Positions 1-6,527 of a stretch of 24,631 nt of DNA are shown here, one piece after another. Source of the stretch: Pseudomonadota bacterium (GTDB taxonomy: Bacteria > Pseudomonadota > Alphaproteobacteria > Azospirillales > Azospirillaceae); NCBI GenBank assembly GCA_023412175.1, contig JAEYOB010000611.1:1-24631 (forward strand), read 5' to 3'. Position numbers and translations under genes: made by a program. The notes beneath the pieces were generated by a model. That model saw nothing but the letters and a program-made list of their open reading frames with translations. It did not search any database and was not told where the DNA came from. Position 1 is the stretch's first letter. Each line of letters opens with the position of its first letter.

Positions 1-146
1 ACAATAATGTTTGCTCTACACCCCTCGCCATCAATCGCGAAAACTCTCGGCCCATCACCATAGGCGTTGTGGAAAGTTTGCTCCTGGTCGCGCTAGTGGT
101 GCGCGCATTCGTGCAATTCCCCGACAAAAAAGTTTGCTCATATGCG
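1..146 (+). repeat. Tn7-type left end: three TnsB-binding-like repeats
   Basis: Three related repeats face inward: ACAATAATGTTTGCTC at 1-16, GGAAAGTTTGCTCC at 71-84, and CGACAAAAAAGTTTGCTCAT at 122-141. Each resembles the right-end repeats (for example GACAAAAAAGTCCGCGCATA). Three widely spaced sites on the left against four dense sites on the right is the known Tn7 asymmetry. Binding by this element's TnsB is inferred from position and similarity. No gene is credible in 1-207. Confidence 0.8.
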
Positions 147-268
147 GCGGCTGTCCGCCGCCTGCTCGCGGTCCGCTGGACAACGACGAGGGCGTTCCAG
201 TCGAAGCTGAGCTGGTCCCCGTTTCCCGAACAGTTTGACGGCTAGGATAAGCTTGGTTCAGATCTCCA

Positions 269-676
269 TCACACCGCCAACTCGATGCTGTTCAGGATAT
301 CCGCATGGGCCTCGTTCGGCGTCCTGCCGCCGAGCGCCGAATGCGGCCTTTGGGAGTTGTAGTAGGTGATGTCCACCGCCCGAGCCCGTCCATCGAAACC
401 CGGACGCTTGCCTGGGTCGAAATGCCGGTGAAGCGCGGGCTGGTGAATTGGCTGTCCTGGTCGGTGTTGAAGATCTCCGGCCGTCCATAGTGCGCCAGCG
501 CCTCCTCGAGCGCGGCGATGTAGAACTCCACGTCCATGGTGTTCGACAACCGCCAGCTCGCCGCGGACCGGCCCGTAGTGCGCGGAGCGGCTGATCGACA
601 CCAGTTCGCACTGGCGGACAATCGAGAGCTGCGGGTGCTCGGGCTCGATCATCTGCCGCCTCCGATCGACGCTCAT
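269..676 (-). pseudogene. IS3-family transposase OrfB, two internal deletions and frame changes
   Basis: The N-terminus (SVDRRRQMIEPEHPQLSIVR and RSAHYG) and the C-terminus (TYYNSQRPHSALGGRTPNEA, ending LNSIELAV) sit in one frame. The middle (WRLSNTMDVEFYIAALEEAL, NTDQDSQFTSPRF, SMDGLGRW) is read in another frame, best seen over 292-570. Compared with intact IS3 OrfB proteins, the region between the N-terminal HTH and WRLSNTMDVEF, which holds the first catalytic Asp, is missing. So is the region between SMDGLGRW and YYNSQRPH, which holds the catalytic Glu. Only the second Asp (in NTDQ) survives, so the DDE integrase cannot be functional. Confidence 0.88.
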
Positions 677-981
677 CGACCGGAGGCCTTGCGCAAAAAG
701 CTTGTCCCCGACCCGATCGGGGGGGCGCGTTCCACCACGAGCTGGCCGATCTTGGCGTGCACCGTCTCGACCTCGGCGGCGTGCGACGCCTGCGCCACCT
801 CCGCCTCGTCCGAGAACACCGCTGGCATGCCCTCAACGGCTTGCCGCTTCCACGCATTGATCAGCGTCTGGTGCACACCGTGCTTGGCCACAAGCTGCGA
901 AACCGTGAGGTCGCCCCGGATCGTCTCCAGCGCCACCTTCGCCTTGATCTCCGTTGAGTACCGCTTTCGATTCCCTGCCAT
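673..981 (-). CDS. IS3-family transposase OrfA (helix-turn-helix subunit)
   Basis: About 102 residues starting MAGNRKRYSTEIKAKVALE. The HTH core runs through GDLTVSQLVAKHGVHQTLIN and is followed by WKRQAVEGM, the standard OrfA signature of the IS3 family; OrfA supplies terminal-repeat DNA binding. The end (VVER then FLRKASGR, stop) resembles normal OrfA ends, but the short stretch between them (APPIGSGTS) is atypical and may be a small indel. The downstream orfB starts at the usual place, a few bases past this stop. The start at 981 was preferred over an upstream in-frame codon at 1011 because family members begin with M-x-N-x-R-x-Y-S. OrfA may be made, but no active transposase can result because orfB is broken. 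Confidence 0.8.
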   Translation of the reverse strand: MAGNRKRYSTEIKAKVALETIRGDLTVSQLVAKHGVHQTLINAWKRQAVEGMPAVFSDEAEVAQASHAAEVETVHAKIGQLVVERAPPIGSGTSFLRKASGR

Positions 982-1087
982 CAGGTCGGTCCTTTCCGTC
1001 GGGCGAACCAAGCATATCCAACTGTCCGGGAAACGGGGACCAGCTCACTAAACTACTGGCAATAATCCCGAGTGTTGCAGGTCATTT

Positions 1088-2029
1088 TTAGGGATCATTC
1101 CAAGCTGTTGTCCACAAAGGAACTATGCACCCAACCCTCAACATTTCCTCTAGGTTAACGCGAAGATACTCATCCTCAGCGATCTGATCAAATCTCGCCC
1201 AGCAATTGCGAGTACCTGAAATCGTCGATGTCTGAATTAGGCACATATCCACCATTCGAAAGTCGTTGGCCACAGATCTGCAAACTGAATCCAGATCAGC
1301 GTATCCGCACATCCCGTACAATTTCACTAGGCTACTGGTGATGGTTTCGACATCTTCCATTGTTATTGGTGGAGGCAATTTGGCTACTTTGGCCAAAATA
1401 ACCCAAGATGCCGCCGCAAAAAGCCCCCGCTCGCGCCTCTCCTGCGTTTTTTGTTTCTCTATGGTGCGACCGTATTCAGTATTTATTGTTGCTGGCAATG
1501 CAAACAAGCGGGCATAGCCGTACTTATGGTGATTTGTGTTGCTATAACACAATTCATTTACTGATATTTCATCATCGAGCACGGCGCCGCGATTCTGTAC
1601 TCCGGCGCGGTGAACAAGCATGCGTGCTTTGTTAAATGAATGGTCAATATGGATCTGCGTTCCATCGAGCCAATCAAGCCTCCCAAGTAGGTCTTTATGG
1701 CTCCACCAGAATTGCATATAAGCAAATTTATGTTGTTCATTATGGTGAGCTGCCCAGACCGACTTGTGCCCCATCCCATCGTTGATGACAACGGCATCCT
1801 CCATGGGGATCTTATCGCATACCTGCGTTACGCTCATGCCAATTTGGGCGGATCTCTTGATGAGTTGCTGCAAACACTGCTTTCTGTTCTCCCCGTCATC
1901 GGCTCCCTCAATTCCGGTAGGGATGTAGGCAACAATTCCCTTTTTGGTGGCCGGTTGCGTTCGTTGCACCTCAGCTACCATTTCTTTTTTTTCTTCATCC
2001 ATTAAGTACTGCGGATCAACATTATTCAT
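1088..2029 (-). CDS. Orphan cargo protein, unknown function; possible HNH-type nuclease
   Basis: A 313-residue protein from ATG at 2029. This start follows AAAGGA (2038-2043) with 8-bp spacing and marks where base composition turns visibly more AT-rich than the neighbours. The frame is open upstream to a GTG at 2188, but that extension is GC-rich and lacks a good ribosome site. I do not recognise the family. Mid-protein, IHIDHSFNKARM is followed about 45 residues later by LPATINTEYGRTIEK. A His-x-Asp-His then an Asn before a basic helix is the order seen in HNH endonucleases, but the spacing and the absence of zinc-binding Cys pairs make this weak. The acidic and basic N-terminus (MDEEKKE) precedes a conserved-looking core. 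It lies between the IS3 remnant and the defence operon, 192 bp past that operon's last stop, so it may be a separate transcription unit. The composition suggests separate acquisition. Confidence 0.6.
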   Translation of the reverse strand: MNNVDPQYLMDEEKKEMVAEVQRTQPATKKGIVAYIPTGIEGADDGENRKQCLQQLIKRSAQIGMSVTQVCDKIPMEDAVVINDGMGHKSVWAAHHNEQHKFAYMQFWWSHKDLLGRLDWLDGTQIHIDHSFNKARMLVHRAGVQNRGAVLDDEISVNELCYSNTNHHKYGYARLFALPATINTEYGRTIEKQKTQERRERGLFAAASWVILAKVAKLPPPITMEDVETITSSLVKLYGMCGYADLDSVCRSVANDFRMVDMCLIQTSTISGTRNCWARFDQIAEDEYLRVNLEEMLRVGCIVPLWTTAWNDP

Positions 2030-2221
2030 ATGCATTATCCTTTGTGTTTGTCGCATCATCTTTTCTATTCGCACGCCCCAACTCGCGCTAGTCTGGATGG
2101 CTCGATTGCGCCAAAGAGGGGCGCTCCTTACAATATCCCTGGCTTGGTGAATCGAACCAGGCAGATCGTGCGGTTCTACAAGCGGCACGATGTGCCTGAC
2201 GCACGCAACCAGGGATGGAAA
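2030..2221. other. Intergenic stretch between orphan gene and last operon gene
   Basis: About 190 bp without a confident gene. The minus-strand frame happens to be open, continuous with the orphan gene, but shows no known domain. No strong hairpin with a T-tract is visible. A T-loop-like GGTTCGATTC occurs on the minus strand (2149-2158) without a foldable tRNA around it. Confidence 0.5.
2038..2043 (-). promoter_or_regulatory. Ribosome binding site deciding the start of the orphan gene
   Basis: AAAGGA on the minus strand, 8 bp before ATG 2029-2027. It favours the 313-residue product over longer readings starting at 2059 (ATG) or 2188 (GTG). Confidence 0.5.
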
Positions 2222-3601
2222 TTAGGGCGGCGTTTCGGCACCTGCTCGACCTTTGCGCGGGAAGCGTCGCGTGAGGGAGCGGTCTTCAAATTCAGAGAGC
2301 GCCATGTCATCGATTGCAACTTGAAGTCGATCATGCCCCAGATTGAATTGGCCTTCCCTGAGCAGATCAATCAGCCCCGCCTTCTCCTCTGCATAGGCGT
2401 CCAGCAGTGGTCCGGATATAGTTGCCATCAGTCGGGGCTGTTCGACTTTTTCGTCAGTCTCCACGACGGCGATACGCTCGCCATGTGGTCCAAAAACGGA
2501 GCGCGCTACAATGAAGTAGCGAATCATTTCCAGCAGCCTGCTGCGGAGAGACTGCTCTTCCTCCAGCGTGCCTTCCGGCGGGATCGCGATCAGAACAGTA
2601 CTGCTACCCAGGCTAAGATCTATGCAGTGCAACGCCATATCCCGTAACCGGAATTGCTCCGCGAGGATTTGCGACAGGATCTCGCCGCGCCGTTCATTAT
2701 TGAGCGTCTGGTCTGCCCAAACAGAGTTCAAATTTTCATTCAGCTTCGAGCGAAGCTTGGCGCGTTGCGCAGGAGTGAAAGCTGCGTCGACAACTTGCAG
2801 CAAGAGCGGGAAATCCCCGGTGTCCGGCCGCACGCAATCGAGCCCGATCAGTTCTGTCGCCGCGTCGATGCAGGAGGCGAGTTCCGCCAATAGGATGCCG
2901 TTCCAGCCGAGCTCGTCCACGCTCCATCGGACAGGTGATACCTTCGGCTGCGCCCCCCGGTTGATATTGCGGAAGAGAATGCTGCTGCCCTCGATGACAT
3001 AGCCGTGCGACCCTGCATGAGAGATCGCATTTCGCACCTTAGAATCGTAGCCTCGGAACAACTGCACACTATCGCCGCGCCTGCGGAGATGGGCTTCGAC
3101 AAACTCGACCTTGTTCAACTCGCCCATCTTAAAGTTTGCGGTGTCGAGATCCGTAAACGTGCCGACGATAAACTCACAGCTCGCTACAAGGATGGTAATG
3201 TAGGGATCGAAGAGATCGCTGACGATGAGCCGGTACAGCGCAATCTGGTGCTCCGTTTCCTCAACGCTGCCTTCGGCAATCTCGCCGATGCGCGCCATCT
3301 CGCGCGCGACGCGCTGCCAGTTGGGCTGGAGGGTGCGGCGTAGCCGAACCCAGGGCAGAAATACCTCGACGACAAACCGGGCGGGATCAACGCGGTGTGC
3401 GTCATGCAGCAGCAACAAGATTGATTGCAAGCGGCTTGCCCAATCCAGGGGAAAGACCGTCCGGCGTAACCTGTCGCTAAGTTCCGCCTTCAGTTCGTCG
3501 TCGAGGTCCGCCAGATCGTCGCGCACCATAAGCAATTTCTCGGGCCGGAGCAGTTCGAGTGCCCGGCTAACCTCCTCGGGCGTCGGTGGACTCAGGTTCA
3601 C
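2222..3601 (-). CDS. HEPN-motif protein, putative RNase effector of the defence operon
   Basis: A 459-residue protein starting at GTG 3601, which follows GGAGG (3609-3613) with 7-bp spacing. An upstream GTG at 3712 in the same frame gives an implausible basic N-terminus. I do not recognise the full-length family. Around residues 184-200 the sequence GYDSKVRNAISHAGSHG contains R190-x4-H195 with Asn after Arg, the R-N-x3-H form of the HEPN active site found in many RNase toxins and defence effectors (established for the superfamily). The predicted mostly helical context before it (about residues 50-180) agrees with a HEPN four-helix fold. The C-terminal half (about 215-420) has no motif I can name. 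The gene is last in the ATPase-DUF3780-methylase-helicase operon, which suggests an effector or accessory role. Its start codon overlaps the stop of a small ORF (GTGA). RNase activity is inferred; a structural HEPN without catalysis is possible. Confidence 0.6.
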   Translation of the reverse strand: MNLSPPTPEEVSRALELLRPEKLLMVRDDLADLDDELKAELSDRLRRTVFPLDWASRLQSILLLLHDAHRVDPARFVVEVFLPWVRLRRTLQPNWQRVAREMARIGEIAEGSVEETEHQIALYRLIVSDLFDPYITILVASCEFIVGTFTDLDTANFKMGELNKVEFVEAHLRRRGDSVQLFRGYDSKVRNAISHAGSHGYVIEGSSILFRNINRGAQPKVSPVRWSVDELGWNGILLAELASCIDAATELIGLDCVRPDTGDFPLLLQVVDAAFTPAQRAKLRSKLNENLNSVWADQTLNNERRGEILSQILAEQFRLRDMALHCIDLSLGSSTVLIAIPPEGTLEEEQSLRSRLLEMIRYFIVARSVFGPHGERIAVVETDEKVEQPRLMATISGPLLDAYAEEKAGLIDLLREGQFNLGHDRLQVAIDDMALSEFEDRSLTRRFPRKGRAGAETPP

Positions 3602-3714
3602 GGGATAGCCTCCATCGCACAGGCTTGAAGGATGTGCTCCCACAAGACGCGCAGCTTGCTCAGATTGTAGTTTGCCTTGGTGGCATTTTCGAAAAAGGCG
3701 GTGGTGTGACACAA
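3598..3714 (-). CDS. Possible 38-residue mini-ORF coupled to the HEPN-like gene
   Basis: A short frame reading CHTTAFFENATKANYNLSKL then RVLWEHILQACAMEAIP ends with TGA at 3600-3598, overlapping the GTG start of the next gene as GTGA. That overlap is typical of translational coupling. The peptide looks protein-like (amphipathic helix with Trp, Leu, Ile). However, the only start after the upstream in-frame TAA is a TTG at 3714 without a clear ribosome site. It may be a real small component, the remains of a longer gene, or chance. It fills most of the 153-bp space between the helicase stop and the HEPN-like gene. Confidence 0.3.
   Translation of the reverse strand: MCHTTAFFENATKANYNLSKLRVLWEHILQACAMEAIP
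3609..3613 (-). promoter_or_regulatory. Ribosome binding site deciding the GTG start of the HEPN-like gene
   Basis: A perfect GGAGG on the minus strand, 7 bp before GTG 3601-3599. It sets the start of the 459-residue protein and lies inside the mini-ORF that ends on that start codon. Confidence 0.65.
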
Positions 3715-3754
3715 TGGTATCTGGTTTTAGATGGCTGGCGCATGAGTTCTCTGA

Positions 3755-6514
3755 CTACCACGGGGTCCGCATGTGCTCCTCGACGTTGCGGTCGGACAAC
3801 ACCCGGACGGCTTCTTCCCAGTTCAGGCCCTCGTCGTCGGCCACGTCGCGCCCGTAGCGCTGCTCCATCGGCGTCCGCACGATGTCAATTCGTGAGGCGA
3901 AATACTTCACCTCCTCGCGGCGCCCAAGGACGGCGTCCACCCACTCGTCCTCAAAGGAGTCGGGCAATTGGCCAAGGACGGCGAAGATATCTTGGAAGCG
4001 CTCTGACAGCGCTGTGTAGACATCGTCCTCCACAGTGCCGGCGTAGCGCAGGTTCATGACGCCGATGCTATCGCGCGTTTGGCCGATGCGCTGAACGCGG
4101 CCTTTGCGCTGCTCCAGTTTAGCCGGGTTCCAGGGTAGGTCGACATTGATCTGCGTGGAGAGCTTCTGGAGGTTCAGGCCTTCGGCCGCGGCGTCCGTAC
4201 AGCACATAAGCCGGATTTGTCCGTCCCAGACACCACGCTTAATGTCCTCACGCTCGACATGCCGCACGTCGTCGCCGACCCGGACAAAGCTGTTGCCACC
4301 GCCGGCGTAGACGGCGATAGGTTCCAGAGGGAAACTGTCGGCAAGGCGGTCAGCGATCCACAGCGCCGTGTCCAGGTACTGCGAGAAGATGACCGATCCA
4401 CGCTCCAGCCATCTCATTTCCCGCAGGTAGTGCACGATCACGTCGGCCTTGGGGTCGGGCGCGTCGAGCAGATCAGACAGACCGTTTCGCACTTCCGTGA
4501 GGAGTTGGCGCTCCTCGGGAGACAGCGTTGGCAAGTCCATCAGCATGGCCTGGATCCGCTCGCCATCTCCGACCTCGGCTTCGGGCATCTCTATCGGTTT
4601 CCCGCCCTTGGCCAGCAATTTCGTTGCCGTCTCGTAGCCGGCCTTGACGGATGAGCCAACCCGGCGCAGCAGGATGGTCTTCATAAAGCCCGCGCCGGGA
4701 CGGTTGCGGGCGTAGACCTCACAAAAGCGCCGGGCCGCCTCGTAGGCCGTCTCAAACGTCAGCCCCATGCGTAGCCCGCCGCCGTCAAGCGCCAGCAGGT
4801 TTGCCGGGACAAGGCCGGGTTCGGGATGGATCTCGACGGCTATCCGTTTGAGCAGGCTGCGTTCCTCCAGCATGGGCCGCGAGCGCCGCACCGTGTGGCG
4901 GATAATGGGATTGGTCTGTTGGAACAGCCGCGGGAACTCATCCCGTAGCATGGTGCGGTAATCGTGGTCCAAGTCCTCGTACCGAGGGCCGACGACCTCT
5001 TGGTCGGAAATGCCGAATTCGGAGCGAAGCTGGCGATAGAACGGATCGTCGCTGGCGGGTGCCAGCGGGTTCTTGAGCAGTTCCCACTGTGTGACAGGAT
5101 GGTTTGGAAGGCTCCGCTCGCCCGTCATGTAGTCCATGACAGCGGGATCGACCCATTCGTTGCGATAGCCGCTGCTGCGTCCGAGGACGTGTGGCGCCCC
5201 TTGGGATAGCATGAAGATGATGTCCCAAAGCTCCACGGCGTGAAGCTGAATGGGCGTTGCTGAGGCGACCAACACGTGCCGAGCCCGCTTCGCGGCTTCG
5301 ATCATGAAGGCCATAAGGTTGTTATGGCCTTCAATTCCACTGTTGAGATCCCGCTTCGCACGTGCCTTGTGCACCTCGTCCAGTACCAGAATGCCAAACG
5401 ACATGCGGCTAAGGTGTGCCTTCTCGCCAACCGGGGAGCCGTTGACGATGACGCCCGTGGATACGATGCCAATGCGGGTCGGGCAGCGCACGATGTACTC
5501 CGGCCCCCGGCCAGACGCCTCGAAGCCGCGGTTGTCGATCCACGCCTTCTTCGCTGTGGACCACACGGAGGCGGGCAAGCCAAGCATATCATTGAGCTCG
5601 ACCTGCCACTGCCACATCACCGTCGACGGCACCAAGATCAGGACTGGCTTCTCCTCAGCGTCGAGCAGGCTGAGCACCAGCGCGGCGGCAGCCACTGACA
5701 GCGTCTTGCCCAGGCCGACGTCGTCGGCGAGCAGCAGGCGTGCCCGCCCGAACATATTATGGTGATGGATGCAGGTATGGACGAAGCGCTTCTGCCAGGG
5801 CCTCAGTAGGTTGCCTGCGAGGTAGAGGGGGCGGTTGACAATGGCCGCAGCTGGAGCAGAGGAGGGATCGGGGTCAGCATCGCGCCACTCGGCGATGTCC
5901 TTGTATTCCGTGCGTGCGGCCTGCACCCCTATGGTTCGGACGACGGCATTGGGAAGGTCCACGCCCCGGTCCCAGAACCATACCCATTCCTCACGCACCC
6001 ATCGGCAGGCGTCGGGGGCGGCATCTTCCCAGACGATCTCGTAGTTGTGGTCCCAGGCGGACCGGCTGTCGTTCGCGCTGCCGACGAACGCGACGGAGGA
6101 ACCGTCAGCGTACTCAATAACGCCCGCCTTGCCGTGGACGAAGGCGGACGTATCTCCAGACAGCACGCGGACCTTCAGGCGGCCCGAGGACAGCAGGGCG
6201 TGTAGCCGCCTGTAACGGTCACGACGGACCAGGGAGTCTAGGCGGTCAGTATCCTGTAGCCAGCGCGACAAAATCGCTTTGTCCAACGGCCCGCCCTGCT
6301 TGGCAGCCTTAGCAACGGCGATGTCGTGCGGGTCCAGATCACCATTGCACACAACCAGCACCTCTTCGACGTCCTCCAACTCCTCGCCGGCGATTTCTAG
6401 CAGTGACGATCGGAAGTAGCCGGCGATCCGGAGATAGCGCCGGGCGCCGCGTAGTTTGCTGCGCAGCAGGGCGCCGAGATCAGTGCGAAGCGAGGAATGC
6501 CGGACAACGGACAT
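3755..6514 (-). CDS. SNF2-type helicase/translocase with N-terminal PLD-like nuclease domain
   Basis: 919 residues. Residues 1-180 form a phospholipase-D-like domain: VHGKAGVIEYADGSSVAFVG has the H127-x-K129 pair, SAN follows at 146-148 and NYE at 157-159. A superfamily 2 SNF2-type motor follows: Walker A DVGLGKT at 265-271, DEVH at 379-382, the SATP motif, and motif VI QRKGRVQRIGQ at 802-812. Known relatives occur in defence islands beside DUF1156 methylases and DUF499 ATPases, where the helicase is thought to translocate on invading DNA and the PLD domain to cut it. Only one HxK motif is present; such nucleases usually build the active site from two copies, so dimerisation is likely. The start ATG 6514 follows GGGAGG with 7-bp spacing and lies 13 bp after the methylase stop, indicating one operon. 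Confidence 0.92.
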   Translation of the reverse strand: MSVVRHSSLRTDLGALLRSKLRGARRYLRIAGYFRSSLLEIAGEELEDVEEVLVVCNGDLDPHDIAVAKAAKQGGPLDKAILSRWLQDTDRLDSLVRRDRYRRLHALLSSGRLKVRVLSGDTSAFVHGKAGVIEYADGSSVAFVGSANDSRSAWDHNYEIVWEDAAPDACRWVREEWVWFWDRGVDLPNAVVRTIGVQAARTEYKDIAEWRDADPDPSSAPAAAIVNRPLYLAGNLLRPWQKRFVHTCIHHHNMFGRARLLLADDVGLGKTLSVAAAALVLSLLDAEEKPVLILVPSTVMWQWQVELNDMLGLPASVWSTAKKAWIDNRGFEASGRGPEYIVRCPTRIGIVSTGVIVNGSPVGEKAHLSRMSFGILVLDEVHKARAKRDLNSGIEGHNNLMAFMIEAAKRARHVLVASATPIQLHAVELWDIIFMLSQGAPHVLGRSSGYRNEWVDPAVMDYMTGERSLPNHPVTQWELLKNPLAPASDDPFYRQLRSEFGISDQEVVGPRYEDLDHDYRTMLRDEFPRLFQQTNPIIRHTVRRSRPMLEERSLLKRIAVEIHPEPGLVPANLLALDGGGLRMGLTFETAYEAARRFCEVYARNRPGAGFMKTILLRRVGSSVKAGYETATKLLAKGGKPIEMPEAEVGDGERIQAMLMDLPTLSPEERQLLTEVRNGLSDLLDAPDPKADVIVHYLREMRWLERGSVIFSQYLDTALWIADRLADSFPLEPIAVYAGGGNSFVRVGDDVRHVEREDIKRGVWDGQIRLMCCTDAAAEGLNLQKLSTQINVDLPWNPAKLEQRKGRVQRIGQTRDSIGVMNLRYAGTVEDDVYTALSERFQDIFAVLGQLPDSFEDEWVDAVLGRREEVKYFASRIDIVRTPMEQRYGRDVADDEGLNWEEAVRVLSDRNVEEHMRTPW

Positions 6515-6527
6515 GGCCCGCCTCCCT

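Larger units (their letters stand above)
208..1047 (-). mobile_element. IS3-family element, internally deleted derivative (840 bp)
   Basis: The element is bounded by near-perfect 28-bp inverted repeats beginning TGAGCTGGTCCCCGTTTCCC, at 208-235 and (inverted) 1020-1047, with one mismatch. Inside, on the minus strand, are an intact-looking orfA and a broken orfB typical of the IS3 family. Full-length relatives are about 1.2-1.3 kb, so roughly 400 bp have been lost inside orfB. No convincing short target duplication is seen: bases before 208 (GAAGC) and after 1047 (CTAAA) differ. With both ends kept it could still be mobilised by a full-length relative. Confidence 0.88.

Noticed and set aside
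200..1055. Target-site duplication around the IS3-family element
   Set aside because: Bases immediately outside the two inverted repeats do not match at 3-5 bp.
2140..2220. GGTTCGATTC on the minus strand, resembling a tRNA T-loop
   Set aside because: The flanking bases do not form a 5-bp T stem, and no acceptor or anticodon arm can be folded.
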